Positions 40,924 through 51,730 of a stretch of 64,000 nucleotides of DNA are shown here, piece after piece. The translations under genes were made by a program, and so were the position numbers. The DNA is taken from the NCBI RefSeq assembly GCF_009996845.1, contig NZ_JAACYS010000005.1, positions 1-64,000 of the forward strand. Direction: 5' to 3'. The DNA comes from Pallidibacillus pasinlerensis (lineage in GTDB: Bacteria; Bacillota; Bacilli; Bacillales; Caldibacillaceae). Numbering within the stretch: the stretch's first letter is position 1; each line of letters begins with the position of its first letter. The notes beneath the pieces are model-generated. The model was given only the letters and a program-made list of their open reading frames with translations. It did not search any database and was not told the origin of the DNA.

Positions 40924-42888
40924 ATGAATCGAGTAATACAAGCGAAAGATTTATTTGAATTAAAATCTGTGGCGGATCCACGTTTGTCGCCTAGTGGAGA
41001 TAAAGTTGCCTATGTTGAAACAAAAATAAGTAAAGATGAAAATGAATATATTTCAAATATTTTTGTCTTAGATTTGCAAACCAATAAAACCCATCAATGG
41101 ACTTTTGGAAATTATCGAAATCATTCACCAAGATGGTCACCGGATGGAAATCAATTGGCTTTCGTTTCAAACCGCGCAGAAGGTAATCAAATTTTTATAC
41201 TCGATTTAACAGGTGGGGAAGCTCGCCAACTAACAAATATAAATAACGATGCAGAAAATCCGGTTTGGTCGCCTGATGGAAAGAAAGTTGCCTTTACAAT
41301 CCAATTAAAAGAGAATGAACAACCTAGTCAAGATGAGAAAAATGCAAGAAAAGAAATGCCAGAGCCGTTAGAAATAGAGAAAATGCAATATAAAATGGAT
41401 GGTATCGGCTTCTTCCGAGGGAAATATCGTCAAATCGGGGTTGTTGATGTAGAAAGTGAAGAACTGGAAATTTTAACGGAAGGGCCTGTTCATAAAAATT
41501 TACAAGGTTTCACGACAGATAGTAAGTTTATTATATATAGTGCGGATTACTCAGAGAATACGGATTTTTCCTTCCTGCAAGACATATATTTATTAAATCT
41601 TGATACTAATGAAAAAGTAAACATAACAAATGGAAAAGGGATTTACTATCACGCATCAGGATCTCCTGATGGCAAGTATATCGCCTGTGTTGGACACGAA
41701 CGAGAATTTGAAAATGCTACACTTAATAAAATATATTTATACAATGTTGAAACAAAAGAGTTTACGAACTTATCGACGGAATGGGACATCCATGTAGGTG
41801 ATGTTGTAGCCGCTGATTTTATACAAGGTGTTGTATCACCAGGAGTAATCTGGTCCCAGGATAGTTCAGGCTTTTATTTTACTGCATCCTATTTAGGAAA
41901 TGTAAATGTTTATTACTCAGATTTACAGGGGAAATTGCAGCAAATTACAGAAGAAACTGGTCATATACATGGTCTAACGATGGCTGATGATAAAGCGATT
42001 GCTGCAATTTCATACCCGACAGAACCGTGCGATCTATATGAAGTGAACTTAAAAGAACGTTCAGTTCAACGATTAACAAGTTTAAACAAAGAAATGTTAG
42101 AGAATATACAACTATCAGAGCCAGAAAGTTTTGTGTTTAAACATGGTAATACGTATATCCATGGCTGGTTAATGAAACCGACGAACTTTGACGAAAATAA
42201 AAAATATCCGTTAATTTTAGAAATTCATGGTGGACCACATACGATGTATGCGAATACGTATTTCCATGAATTTCAAATGTTGGCGGCTTCGGGATTTGCT
42301 ATTCTTTATACGAATCCAAGAGGGAGCCATGGATATGGTCAATCCTTTGTTGATGCAGTACGAGGGAATTACGGAAAGAGTGATTATGAAGATGTAATGG
42401 CAGCTGTTGATTATGCGATAGAAAATTACGACTTTATCGATACAAATCGACTTGGTGTAACAGGTGGCAGTTATGGTGGATTTATGACGAACTGGATTAT
42501 CGGGCATACCGATCGATTTAAAGCAGCAGTAACTCAACGGTCCATTTCGAACTGGGTTAGTTTTTACGGTTGCAGTGATATTGGTTATTATTTTACAGAA
42601 TGGCAACATCAATTGGATGATGATATTGAAGGATTATGGAAGATTTCGCCACTCGCCTATGTAAATAACGTGAAAACCCCACTATTAATTTTGCATAGTG
42701 AAGAAGACTTACGCTGTCCGATTGAACAAGCAGAACAATTATTTATTGCTTTAAAACATCGAGGAAAGGAAACGAAATTTATTCGCTTCCCGAAATCGAA
42801 CCATGAATTGTCAAGAAGTGGAATTCCAAACTTACGGGTGAAACGTTTGGAATATATAAATGATTGGTTTAAACAATATCTTCTTTAA
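40924..42888 (+). CDS. S9-family prolyl oligopeptidase/acylaminoacyl peptidase
   Basis: A 654-residue serine peptidase, probably cytoplasmic (no signal peptide). The N-terminal two thirds are a WD/TolB-like propeller (repeats such as SPRWSPDGNQLAFVSNR and NPVWSPDGKKVAFT). The C-terminal alpha/beta hydrolase has the nucleophile in GVTGGSYGGFMTNW, Asp in LHSEEDLRCPIEQ and His in SNHELSRSG. It resembles B. subtilis YuxL (657 residues). GTGGAGGAG precedes ATG 40924; the frame is open to 40885 without support. It probably degrades short or N-blocked peptides. Confidence 0.92.
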   Translation: MNRVIQAKDLFELKSVADPRLSPSGDKVAYVETKISKDENEYISNIFVLDLQTNKTHQWTFGNYRNHSPRWSPDGNQLAFVSNRAEGNQIFILDLTGGEARQLTNINNDAENPVWSPDGKKVAFTIQLKENEQPSQDEKNARKEMPEPLEIEKMQYKMDGIGFFRGKYRQIGVVDVESEELEILTEGPVHKNLQGFTTDSKFIIYSADYSENTDFSFLQDIYLLNLDTNEKVNITNGKGIYYHASGSPDGKYIACVGHEREFENATLNKIYLYNVETKEFTNLSTEWDIHVGDVVAADFIQGVVSPGVIWSQDSSGFYFTASYLGNVNVYYSDLQGKLQQITEETGHIHGLTMADDKAIAAISYPTEPCDLYEVNLKERSVQRLTSLNKEMLENIQLSEPESFVFKHGNTYIHGWLMKPTNFDENKKYPLILEIHGGPHTMYANTYFHEFQMLAASGFAILYTNPRGSHGYGQSFVDAVRGNYGKSDYEDVMAAVDYAIENYDFIDTNRLGVTGGSYGGFMTNWIIGHTDRFKAAVTQRSISNWVSFYGCSDIGYYFTEWQHQLDDDIEGLWKISPLAYVNNVKTPLLILHSEEDLRCPIEQAEQLFIALKHRGKETKFIRFPKSNHELSRSGIPNLRVKRLEYINDWFKQYLL

Positions 42889-42947
42889 AAAACAAGCTAG
42901 AAGCAATTGCCACTTTCTAAATGTGGTAATTTGCTCTAGCTTTGTTT
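42889..42947 (+). terminator. Long hairpin terminator after the S9 peptidase gene
   Basis: AACAAGCTAGA...GCAA pairs with TTGC...TCTAGCTTTGTT, and a further inner stem is CCAC/GTGG (about 42910 with 42922). It ends in a T-rich tail. Confidence 0.8.
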
Positions 42948-43157
42948 ATATAATAATGACCAATAAAATGTTTTCTTACTTAAGCTCGTTCTGTTTGCGT
43001 AGGAAAATAATATAATTTTTTAGGAGTAGGAATTTTAAATATACAAATTATTTATGTTATAATTTGTATTATTATATTTGATTCGGAAATTTCCAGGAAA
43101 TAGCGAGTTCGTTAAAAAGTTTTAGCAGCCACGAATTGATATTAAAGGGAGATTAGT

Positions 43158-43790
43158 ATGGACTTTTCAAGTTTTAAAGCGTTTTTTACAGAAGAAAATT
43201 TAATGGAATTATTAGAAGGTTATCGTTCCTTTGGAATATTACCAGGGATATTACTGCCGATGATCGAAGCCTTTTTACCTTTTTTACCTTTAATTGTTTT
43301 TGTAACCGTAAATGCGAACGCTTTCGGTTTAGGGATTGGGTTTTTAGTATCATGGCTAGGAGCAGTTATTGGTGCGATGCTTGTTTTTTATGTCGTTCGT
43401 AAATTCGGTCAAAAACGATTCATGGCCTTCGTTAGTGAACATAAACGGGTAAAAAAATTAGTTGATTGGGTAGATCGCCGCGGATTCGGTCCTCTGTTTT
43501 TAATTCTTTGTTTTCCCTTTACGCCATCGGCCGTTGTCAATATCGTTGCAGGTTTATCAAAAATATCGATTTATCAATATGGATTAGCCGTTACAACAGG
43601 TAAAATGGTGATGATTTTTGTTGTCAGTTATATCGGTCATGATATTCCAGCGCTTATACATAACCCGATGAGAACGCTAATGGTAATCGTGTTAATTGTT
43701 ATTCTTTGGTATGTCGGAAAAAGGGTGGAAATTTATATTAACAAAAAAGTTGAGTCGGATACTCCCGTAAAAGAAAAAATGAGAGAGTAA
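43158..43790 (+). CDS. yhjE: YhjE, TVP38/TMEM64 (DedA-like) membrane protein
   Basis: A 210-residue membrane protein (B. subtilis YhjE about 207). It has the VTT-domain signature LPGILLPMIEAFLPFLPLIVFVTVNANAFGLGIGFLVSWLGAVIGAMLVFYVVRKFGQ and the F-CFPFTPSAVVNIVAGLSKIS re-entrant-loop block (about residues 115-140). Related DedA/TVP38 proteins work as lipid scramblases or undecaprenyl-phosphate transporters; the role of YhjE is not settled. GGGAG precedes ATG 43158. A hairpin terminator follows. Confidence 0.92.
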   Translation: MDFSSFKAFFTEENLMELLEGYRSFGILPGILLPMIEAFLPFLPLIVFVTVNANAFGLGIGFLVSWLGAVIGAMLVFYVVRKFGQKRFMAFVSEHKRVKKLVDWVDRRGFGPLFLILCFPFTPSAVVNIVAGLSKISIYQYGLAVTTGKMVMIFVVSYIGHDIPALIHNPMRTLMVIVLIVILWYVGKRVEIYINKKVESDTPVKEKMRE

Positions 43791-43793
43791 AGA

Positions 43794-43834
43794 AAAAGTG
43801 CTTTTCAATTTTATATTGATAAAGCGCTTTTTTA
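43794..43834. terminator. Terminator after yhjE
   Basis: Stem AAAAGTGCTTT/AAAGCGCTTTT (43794-43804 with 43821-43831, one G-T pair) with a T tail; it is located between yhjE and the convergent MFS remnant. Confidence 0.85.
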
Positions 43835-44302
43835 TATGCTTTTTTCCATTTCTCTTTTTTGAATAGAGAAATGACTAATTATATAATTAATGAAAAATAA
43901 AGTTAAAATGATTGTGAGTACAATTTTATATGGAAATAATGAAGCAACAACAGGTCCCAAGCTTGCGCCAAGTAGTAAAATAAATGAATAAAGTGAAATG
44001 GCTTTTGCTCGTAAACTCCCACTATTTTCCCCAATTAAATGAATCAACGTTGGAATTAAAAGTGATATTCCCCCTACAAAAAATATGGAGAAAATCCCAA
44101 AGATGAAGATGGAGTTTGACATTAAAAGGATGAGAAAAATCGAACAGCAAATTAATGAAATACCAAATTTTAATGTTTTAATGGCTGAAATTTTAGCGAT
44201 GATTTTTCCAGTGAAAATGGATAATACAACACCTGTAATACCGAGGCTACGAATCCACAACATTTGTTCATTAGCTTCGACTGTTTATTTAGGACCATGG
44301 AA
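43832..44302 (-). pseudogene. Remnant of a major-facilitator transporter (N-terminus lost)
   Basis: The frame from about 44284 to 43832 reads VEANEQMLWIRSLGITGVVLSIF..., with four hydrophobic helices and a charged tail, typical of the last third of an MFS carrier (NSGSLRAKAISLYSFILLLGASLGP resembles the helix 9-10 loop). A complete carrier has about 400 residues; here there are about 150. An AGAGGTGAT site and ATG at about 44302 remain in a different frame, as if an internal deletion removed most of the gene. It is probably non-functional. Confidence 0.65.
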
Positions 44303-44367
44303 ATCACCTCTTATATAGGCTATTCAATTAACTCGCAGATGACATTAAAGAAAAAACATTCTTATGC

Positions 44368-44381
44368 CGAATGTACATTCG
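44368..44381. promoter_or_regulatory. LexA-box-like palindrome upstream of addB
   Basis: CGAATGTACATTCG is a perfect 14-bp palindrome matching eight of ten fixed positions of the SOS box CGAACNNNNGTTCG, with symmetrical substitutions. It lies 61 bases before addB, in the probable promoter region. Whether LexA binds it is unknown. Confidence 0.35.
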
Positions 44382-44442
44382 TCTATGGTAAAATATATGT
44401 AGGAAAAATGTTGAGCTTTTTTCTTTTGGAAGGAGGAAAATA

Positions 44443-47400
44443 ATGGCACTACGATTTGTATTAGGACGATCTGGTAGTGGGAAAACAACTTTTCTTATTG
44501 AGGAAATGAAACGAAGACTAAAAGAAGATCCGACAGGACCGCTGATGGTTTATATCGTTCCAGATCAAATGACATTTCTTTCCGAATATAAAATTGTTTC
44601 CGATCCTGATGTTCAAGGGATGATACGCCTTCAAGTATATAGTTTTCCTCGTCTTGCTTGGCGAGTATTGCAAACTGTTGGCGGAATGGGACGTCTTCAC
44701 ATCAATTCAACGGGTATTCAAATGATGATTCGGAAAATTATATATGAAAATAAGGATCAACTTGAAGTTTTCAAGCAATCAGCAGATAAATTCGGCTTCA
44801 TTGAACATGTTGAAAGTATCGTAAGTGAGTTTAAACGGTATTGCATTACGGATGAAGAACTGTTTACACATAAGGAAGAAATTGATGGTAATCCGACTTT
44901 ACGTGCGAAGATGCATGATTTGGCGTTAATTTATGAAAAGTTTGAACAAGCCATTCAAAGTAAATATTTAGCATCAGAAGACTTTTTACAATTATTAGCA
45001 GAAAAAATTTCAGAATCTGAAACGTTAAAAAAGGCTGATATATACATTGACGGTTTCCATAGTTTTACACCGCAAGAATATATGGTCGTTGAGCAATTAA
45101 TAAAAACATGTGCCAATGTTACGATTGCCTTAAATTGTGACCAGCCATATAAAAGTGTATTACCTAATGATTTCAGTTTGTTCCGTATGACTGCTGAAGC
45201 ATATGCAACACTTGTTGAAATGGCTGAAGTTAATGGGGTGACGATTGAAGAAAATATTGTATTAGAAGAACAAAAACGTTTTCATAATCCATCATTAGCG
45301 TATTTAGAAAAAAACTTCGACAAAGTTCCTCCAACGCCTTATGAAGGTGAGACGAATATTTATTTTGCAGAAGCAGCAAACTTGCGGGCGGAAATTGAAG
45401 GTGTTGGCCGAAAAATAAAGTCTCTAGTACGTGATGAAGGAATGCGTTATAAAGATATCGCCATTTTAGTGCGAAACGGTGAAAACTACCAAGAACTATT
45501 TGATACGGTATTTTCTGATTTTGATATTCCATATCATATCGATCAAAAAGGTTCGATGTTAAATCATCCGGTAATTGAGTTAATCCGTTCAACTTTGGAA
45601 ATTATTACGAATTATTGGCGTTACGACCCAATATTCCGTGCGGTAAAAACCGATTTACTTTTTCCATTAGAAGGGAATATTCAACAATTACGGGAACGAA
45701 TGGACCGGTTAGAAAATTATTGTCTCGCATATGGAGTACAAGGTGATAAATGGACAAGAAAAAATAGATGGAAATATCGCCGTTTCCGTGGGCTCGACTT
45801 TGATTTTCCACAAACGGATGAAGAACGAGAATTCGAACAAGAATTAAATGAATCCCGTTTAATGATTTCTGCACCAATTATGCGTTTGGCAGGAAGGTTG
45901 AAACGAGCAACGAATGGACAGGAAATGTGTACAGCATTGTTCCTGTTTTTAGAGGAACTAGAGGTTCCAGCTAAATTAGAAAAAATGCAACTAGAGGCAG
46001 AAAAAGCAGGGAATTTGAGAAAATCCCGTGAACATGAACAAGCATGGAATGAAGTACTCAATTTACTAGATCAATATGTGGAAATTTTAGGCGAAGAAAA
46101 AGTAAGTTTAAAAGAATTTGCCGAAATTATTGAAGCAGGTCTTGAATCATTAGAATTTTCTATTGTACCTCCGGCAATTGACCAAGTCATTGTCGCAAAC
46201 TTAGAACTTTCCCGTTTAGCAGACGTAAAAGTTGCCTTTGTGATCGGTTTAAACGATGATGTGTTACCAATGAAATATAAGGATAAAGGGATTTTAACGG
46301 ATGAAGAGCGGGAGAACTTAATTCAATCTGGTCTTGTTATAGCACCGACAAATAAAGACAGGCTATTAGATGAGGATTTTATTGCTTATAAAGCTTTTAC
46401 GACACCGTCTGAAAAATTATATATTTCCTATCCGATTGCTAATGAAGAAGGAAAGGCTCTTATGCCGTCACCATACATTAAGCGATTAAAAGAAATGTTT
46501 CCAGAAAGTGAGCAGCTTCAGTTTGATAATGACCCGATGGAGCTTAAAGCAAAGGAACAATTAGAGTATATCCTAAATTGGGACCAAGCGTTAACCCATG
46601 TCACGTATCAACTCCAAGGATATAAACGTAATTATCCAATCGAAGAACTTTGGTGGGATAGTTACAATTTGCTTATTGAAAGTAATAAAAAATATGAAGT
46701 GAAAAAAGTGTTATCAAGTTTATTTTTTGAAAATAAGGCAAAGAAACTATCCGATGATACGGTTAAAGATTTATATGGTGAAACACTTCAAGGTAGTATT
46801 TCCCGGATGGAAAAGTTCAACAGTTGTGCATATTCCCACTTCTTATCTTATGGCTTGCAATTACAAGAACGGGAAATTTATCGACTAGAAGCACCTGATA
46901 TTGGAGAAATGTTCCACGGCGCATTGAAATTTATTGGCGATAAAGTGAATGAGGAAAATCTTGTTTGGGGCCAATTAACGAGGGAACAAATTCGTCAATT
47001 AGTCATTGAAGCGGTCGAGTTTTTATCACCGAAACTGCAAAATGAGATTCTTTTAAGTACGAATCGTTACCAATATATTAAACGGAAATTAGAAAGAGTA
47101 ATTTACCGAGCAACGGAAGTGATTGAAAAGCATGCAAAAGCGAGTCAATTTATTCCCTATAAGTTGGAAATGAGCTTTGGGCCAAAGGGAGATCTTCCAC
47201 CGATTCAGTTTGAATTGAAAAATGGAATGAAGATGCAACTTGTCGGCCGTATCGACCGGGTAGATAAAGCGGAAAACGATAAAGGTGTATTTTTACGGGT
47301 CGTCGATTATAAATCGAGCAAACGGGATTTAGATATCGGTGAAGTGTATTATGGAATTGCGCTACAAATGCTCACATATCTAGATATTTTAATTCGTTAT

Positions 47401-47913
47401 TCGGAAAAATTAGTTGGCAAAAAAGCGAACCCAGCTGGTGTACTATATTTCCATATTCATAATCCGATTATTAGAAGTAAAAAACTACTTACGCTTGATG
47501 AAATTGAGGAATTGATTTTTAAAGAATTTAAAATGAAAGGTCTCGTCTTGTCTGATCCTGAAGTTGTTCGCATGATGGATGAGACGTTAGATTCCGGTGA
47601 ATCGAAAATCGTTTCTGCAGGTATTAAACGAGATGGATCGTTGACCGCAAAATCTAAAGTGGCGACCGAGGAAGAGTTTACCGAATTACGTTCCTATGTT
47701 GAACGGAAATTTGTTGAAACGGGAAATAAAATTGTTGAAGGTAATGTCGATATTGCCCCATATAAAATTGGCGATAAAACAGCTTGTACGTTTTGTCCAT
47801 TTAAATCGGTATGCCAGTTTGATACGAGTTTAAAAGAAAATGATTATCGCATCCTTCCAAAATTAAATCGGGATGAAGCGTTAGAACGGGTGAAGGGAGC
47901 TGTGAAGTCATGA
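44443..47913 (+). CDS. addB: AddB, ATP-dependent nuclease/recombination subunit B
   Basis: A 1156-residue subunit (B. subtilis 1166) of the AddAB helicase-nuclease that processes double-strand breaks and recognises Chi. Walker A is GRSGSGKTTF (residues 7-16). The C-terminal RecB-type nuclease has RIDRVD and VVDYKSSKR. Iron-sulfur cysteines are visible at about 795 and at 1115, 1118 and 1124 (CTFCPFKSVC), the expected 4Fe-4S cage around the nuclease domain. GGAAGGAGG precedes ATG 44443. It overlaps addA by four bases (ATGA), so the subunits are translationally coupled. Confidence 0.98.
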   Translation: MALRFVLGRSGSGKTTFLIEEMKRRLKEDPTGPLMVYIVPDQMTFLSEYKIVSDPDVQGMIRLQVYSFPRLAWRVLQTVGGMGRLHINSTGIQMMIRKIIYENKDQLEVFKQSADKFGFIEHVESIVSEFKRYCITDEELFTHKEEIDGNPTLRAKMHDLALIYEKFEQAIQSKYLASEDFLQLLAEKISESETLKKADIYIDGFHSFTPQEYMVVEQLIKTCANVTIALNCDQPYKSVLPNDFSLFRMTAEAYATLVEMAEVNGVTIEENIVLEEQKRFHNPSLAYLEKNFDKVPPTPYEGETNIYFAEAANLRAEIEGVGRKIKSLVRDEGMRYKDIAILVRNGENYQELFDTVFSDFDIPYHIDQKGSMLNHPVIELIRSTLEIITNYWRYDPIFRAVKTDLLFPLEGNIQQLRERMDRLENYCLAYGVQGDKWTRKNRWKYRRFRGLDFDFPQTDEEREFEQELNESRLMISAPIMRLAGRLKRATNGQEMCTALFLFLEELEVPAKLEKMQLEAEKAGNLRKSREHEQAWNEVLNLLDQYVEILGEEKVSLKEFAEIIEAGLESLEFSIVPPAIDQVIVANLELSRLADVKVAFVIGLNDDVLPMKYKDKGILTDEERENLIQSGLVIAPTNKDRLLDEDFIAYKAFTTPSEKLYISYPIANEEGKALMPSPYIKRLKEMFPESEQLQFDNDPMELKAKEQLEYILNWDQALTHVTYQLQGYKRNYPIEELWWDSYNLLIESNKKYEVKKVLSSLFFENKAKKLSDDTVKDLYGETLQGSISRMEKFNSCAYSHFLSYGLQLQEREIYRLEAPDIGEMFHGALKFIGDKVNEENLVWGQLTREQIRQLVIEAVEFLSPKLQNEILLSTNRYQYIKRKLERVIYRATEVIEKHAKASQFIPYKLEMSFGPKGDLPPIQFELKNGMKMQLVGRIDRVDKAENDKGVFLRVVDYKSSKRDLDIGEVYYGIALQMLTYLDILIRYSEKLVGKKANPAGVLYFHIHNPIIRSKKLLTLDEIEELIFKEFKMKGLVLSDPEVVRMMDETLDSGESKIVSAGIKRDGSLTAKSKVATEEEFTELRSYVERKFVETGNKIVEGNVDIAPYKIGDKTACTFCPFKSVCQFDTSLKENDYRILPKLNRDEALERVKGAVKS

Positions 47914-50900
47914 ACATTCCGGTAAAACCACAAGATGTCACATGGACAGATGACCAGTGGAAAGCGATTCATGCGAGTGGAAAAGATATATTAGTGGCAG
48001 CGGCAGCTGGTTCTGGAAAAACGGCAGTCCTAGTTGAAAGGATTATTGAAAAAATAATAAGTGAAACAAATCCAATGAATGTGGATGAACTGCTTGTTGC
48101 TACTTTTACGAATGCATCAGCAGCGGAAATGCGCCAGCGAATTGGCGTTGCTTTAGAGAAAGAAATTGCGAAAAATCCATATTCTAATCATTTACGTAGA
48201 CAGCTAAGCTTATTGAACAATGCTACGATTTCCACACTCCATTCCTTTTGTTTAGAGGTAGTTCGAAAATACTATTACATGATTGATATTGATCCTGGTT
48301 TTCGATTAATGGAAGAGACAGAAGGAATGCTTTTAAAAGATGAAGCTTTAGAAAGTTTATTAGAAGAGGAATACGGTAAAAAAGACAATGAGCCATTTTT
48401 TAAAGTTGTCGATATGTTTACGAATGACCGTAATGATGATGAATTGCAAAAATTAATTTTACAACTTTTTGAGTTTTCTCGTGCGAATCCTAATCCGGAG
48501 CGTTGGTTGGAAAGCTTAGTTGATATATATGACATTGGTGATGATCAAAAGGTAGAGGACCTGCCGTTTATCGAACCATTGTTGTATGATTTAGAACTGC
48601 AATTAAACGAAGCGAAACGTCTTTTTGAAGAAGCATTAGAATTAACTCGTCAACCGGGTGGGCCAGATAAACGAGCGGAGAATTTTGAAAAAGATATACA
48701 ACTTGTTAATTTGCTATTAAAAGCAAAAGATGAATCGTTCCAAATTTTATATGATGCTTTTCAAAATGTCTCATTCACAAGATTGAAAACTTGTCGCGGT
48801 GACGAATACTTGGAAGAACTTGTTGAAAAGTCAAAAACTCTCCGTGAACAAGGGAAGAAAATTATTACGAAACTTAAAGAGGATCTTTTCTCAAGAAAAC
48901 CAGAAACGTATTTGAATGATTTACGAGCGATGAAAGAACCAGTCCGAACTTTAGTGAATCTAGTTCGTGGCTTTTCACAAAAATTTTCTGAACTGAAGAA
49001 GGAAAAGGGACTTGTTGACTTTTCCGATTTAGAACATTATGCGTTACAAATTTTAGGAACACCGAATGAAAATGGGGAATTAATACCGACAGAAGCAGCG
49101 TTAAGTTATCAAAAACAGTTTAAAGAAGTGTTTATTGACGAGTATCAAGATACGAACATGGTACAAGAGTCCATTCTTCAGTTAGTGAAAAAGCCATCGG
49201 AAGCAGAAGGTAATTTATTTATGGTAGGGGATGTAAAGCAATCAATTTATCGTTTCCGCCTTGCCGAACCGAATCTTTTCTTAAACAAATATTTACGTTT
49301 TACATTAGATGGTGAAAAAAGCGGACTTCGCATTGATTTATCGAGAAACTTCCGTAGTCGTAAAGAGGTCCTTGATGGGACAAACTTTATATTTAAACAA
49401 ATTATGGGTAAAGCAGTCGGTGAAATTGAATATGATGAAGCGGCGGAATTAAAACTTGGAGCTGACTATCCACAGGACAAGCCATATCCTGTTGAGTTTA
49501 CAATTATTCATAATGAGAGTGCAGAGGAAGATGAACAAACGGTTGATGATGAATCATATTCTGAAGCGGGTGAGGACTTTTTTACCCAAGAAGAATTGGA
49601 ACAGTCAGAATTAGAATCGATTTATGTCGCGCGAAAAATTCGTGAACTTATCGATTCGAAGGTAGAAGTTTTTGATACGAAGAAAAGAACTTACCGACCA
49701 ATTCAATATAGAGATATTGTTATTTTATTCCGGTCCTTTAAATGGGCACCACAATTTATGGAAGCATGTAAAGATGAAAATATTCCGGTGTATGCCGATA
49801 TTTCAACAGGATATTTTGAAGCGGCGGAAGTATCAACAATGCTTGCATTACTCCAAGTCATTGATAATCCGTATCAAGATATACCGCTCGTTTCAGTCCT
49901 TCGCTCGCCAATCATCGGTTTAAATGAGGAAGAATTAGCGCAAATTCGCATTCATGCAAAGAAAACGAGCTTTTTTGAAGCGGTAAAAAAATTCCAGAGT
50001 TTACAGGCCAAGTCAAAATTTGAAGAAAGAATCCAACAAAAGTTGGACATGTTTTTACACAAATTAAATGATTGGCGTACACAAGCCCGTTCAGGTGCTT
50101 TATCAGATTTAATATGGCAATTGTATCGTGATACAAAGTTTTACGATTATGTTGGTGGACTTCCTGGTGGTAAACAACGCCAAGCAAACTTAAGAGCGTT
50201 ATATGATCGAGCTCGTCAATATGAGTCAACGTCCTTCCGTGGCTTATTCAGATTTTTACGGTTTATTGAACGAATGCAAGACCGTGGTGAAGATTTAGGA
50301 GTTGCCCGTGCCCTTGGTGAAAATGAAGATGTTGTTCGTATTATTACCATTCATAAAAGTAAAGGACTAGAATTCCCAGTCGTCTTTGTTGCAGGAATGG
50401 GTAGGGAATTTAATATGATGGATTTACGGAAAAATTATTTGTTTGATAAAGAGTACGGTTTAGCAACAAAGTATATCAATCCTGAAAAACAAATTACGTA
50501 TGATTCGTTAATTCATATGTCCTTTAATAGAAAAAAACGTTTGGAACTTATTGCAGAAGAAATGCGTGTATTATATGTTGCCTTAACTCGGGCGAAGGAA
50601 AAGCTATACTTAGTTGGTTCGACGAAAAATAAAGAGAAATTAATTGATAAATGGCAAAAACATTTATCTGAGCCAACTTGGTTATTAAGTGATTTTGACC
50701 GTATGAAAGCTAAAAGTTACTTAGATTGGGTTGGTCCTGCCTTAATTCGTCATCGGGATGCGGATAATTTACGATTATCAGAGATTGATACCACGAATGA
50801 AACAGTTCGTGAAGTTATTGAACATCCTTCCCTTTGGAAAATTGACTGGGTCTCAAGTCTTACTTTAAACAAGGCAGCAGAGGAAGAAAACGAGGCTGAA

Positions 50901-51683
50901 AACTTATTAAATTATGTTAAAAAGGGAGAACCAGTCCCCGTTGAATCCGAATATAAAGAAAAAATCGCAAGTCAGCTACAATGGCAATATGAGTACGAGA
51001 CGGCAACGGTCCATCGTAGTAAACAATCGGTTACAGAAATCAAACGGTTAAGAGAAATAAAAGATGAATATAGTGATATGAAATTAGTTCGTTCCTTTAA
51101 AAAACCGATTACTGCAAGACCGAAGTTTATGCAAGAGAAGAAATTAACCCCAGCTGAAAAAGGAACAGCGATGCATATGGTCATGCAACATGTTGATCTG
51201 TCTACGAAACCAACGTTAGAATCGATTGAAAAACAAATTTTCTTCATGCAAGAAAAGGAATTAATGACCGAAGAAGAGGCAAAAGCAATTGATGTTGAAG
51301 CGGTTGTTCGCTTTTTCGATTCGAAAGTTGGTTTACGTGTCCTCGGTTCAGACTGGGTAAGACGCGAAGTTCCGTTTAGTTTTACACTTCCACCACAAGA
51401 AGTGTACCCTGACTGGCAAGAAGGTGACGACCCTGTATTTGTCCAAGGGATGATTGACTTATTAATGAAAGATGCAAACGGTCTTGTTTTAATTGACTTT
51501 AAAACAGATCAAATCACAGATCGTTTTAAAGGAGGTTTTGAAGAAGCCAAACCTGTCCTATTGAAACGATATGAAACTCAAGTAGAGTTATATCGGAAGG
51601 CTATTGAAACAATATTTAACGAACCTGTAACAACTTCCTACTTATACTTTTTTGACGGTGGGCATATTTTAACTGTAGAATAA
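47910..51683 (+). CDS. addA: AddA, ATP-dependent helicase/nuclease subunit A
   Basis: A 1257-residue UvrD-type 3'-5' helicase with a C-terminal nuclease. Visible motifs: Q-motif WTDDQWKAI, Walker A AAAGSGKTAVL (about residues 31-41), VATFTNASAAEMRQRI (Ia), VFIDEYQDTN (II), GDVKQSIYRFRLAEPNLF (III), VRIITIHKSKGLEFPVVFVAG (V), RVLYVALTRAKEKLY (VI), and the nuclease LIDFKTDQI (about residue 1194). In B. subtilis addBA is followed by sbcD and sbcC; here a palindromic element and the gerP operon follow instead. Confidence 0.98.
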   Translation: MNIPVKPQDVTWTDDQWKAIHASGKDILVAAAAGSGKTAVLVERIIEKIISETNPMNVDELLVATFTNASAAEMRQRIGVALEKEIAKNPYSNHLRRQLSLLNNATISTLHSFCLEVVRKYYYMIDIDPGFRLMEETEGMLLKDEALESLLEEEYGKKDNEPFFKVVDMFTNDRNDDELQKLILQLFEFSRANPNPERWLESLVDIYDIGDDQKVEDLPFIEPLLYDLELQLNEAKRLFEEALELTRQPGGPDKRAENFEKDIQLVNLLLKAKDESFQILYDAFQNVSFTRLKTCRGDEYLEELVEKSKTLREQGKKIITKLKEDLFSRKPETYLNDLRAMKEPVRTLVNLVRGFSQKFSELKKEKGLVDFSDLEHYALQILGTPNENGELIPTEAALSYQKQFKEVFIDEYQDTNMVQESILQLVKKPSEAEGNLFMVGDVKQSIYRFRLAEPNLFLNKYLRFTLDGEKSGLRIDLSRNFRSRKEVLDGTNFIFKQIMGKAVGEIEYDEAAELKLGADYPQDKPYPVEFTIIHNESAEEDEQTVDDESYSEAGEDFFTQEELEQSELESIYVARKIRELIDSKVEVFDTKKRTYRPIQYRDIVILFRSFKWAPQFMEACKDENIPVYADISTGYFEAAEVSTMLALLQVIDNPYQDIPLVSVLRSPIIGLNEEELAQIRIHAKKTSFFEAVKKFQSLQAKSKFEERIQQKLDMFLHKLNDWRTQARSGALSDLIWQLYRDTKFYDYVGGLPGGKQRQANLRALYDRARQYESTSFRGLFRFLRFIERMQDRGEDLGVARALGENEDVVRIITIHKSKGLEFPVVFVAGMGREFNMMDLRKNYLFDKEYGLATKYINPEKQITYDSLIHMSFNRKKRLELIAEEMRVLYVALTRAKEKLYLVGSTKNKEKLIDKWQKHLSEPTWLLSDFDRMKAKSYLDWVGPALIRHRDADNLRLSEIDTTNETVREVIEHPSLWKIDWVSSLTLNKAAEEENEAENLLNYVKKGEPVPVESEYKEKIASQLQWQYEYETATVHRSKQSVTEIKRLREIKDEYSDMKLVRSFKKPITARPKFMQEKKLTPAEKGTAMHMVMQHVDLSTKPTLESIEKQIFFMQEKELMTEEEAKAIDVEAVVRFFDSKVGLRVLGSDWVRREVPFSFTLPPQEVYPDWQEGDDPVFVQGMIDLLMKDANGLVLIDFKTDQITDRFKGGFEEAKPVLLKRYETQVELYRKAIETIFNEPVTTSYLYFFDGGHILTVE

Positions 51684-51730
51684 CGGGTAAATATGTGTTG
51701 TAAAATAAGTAAATTGATAGTAAATAGCGA

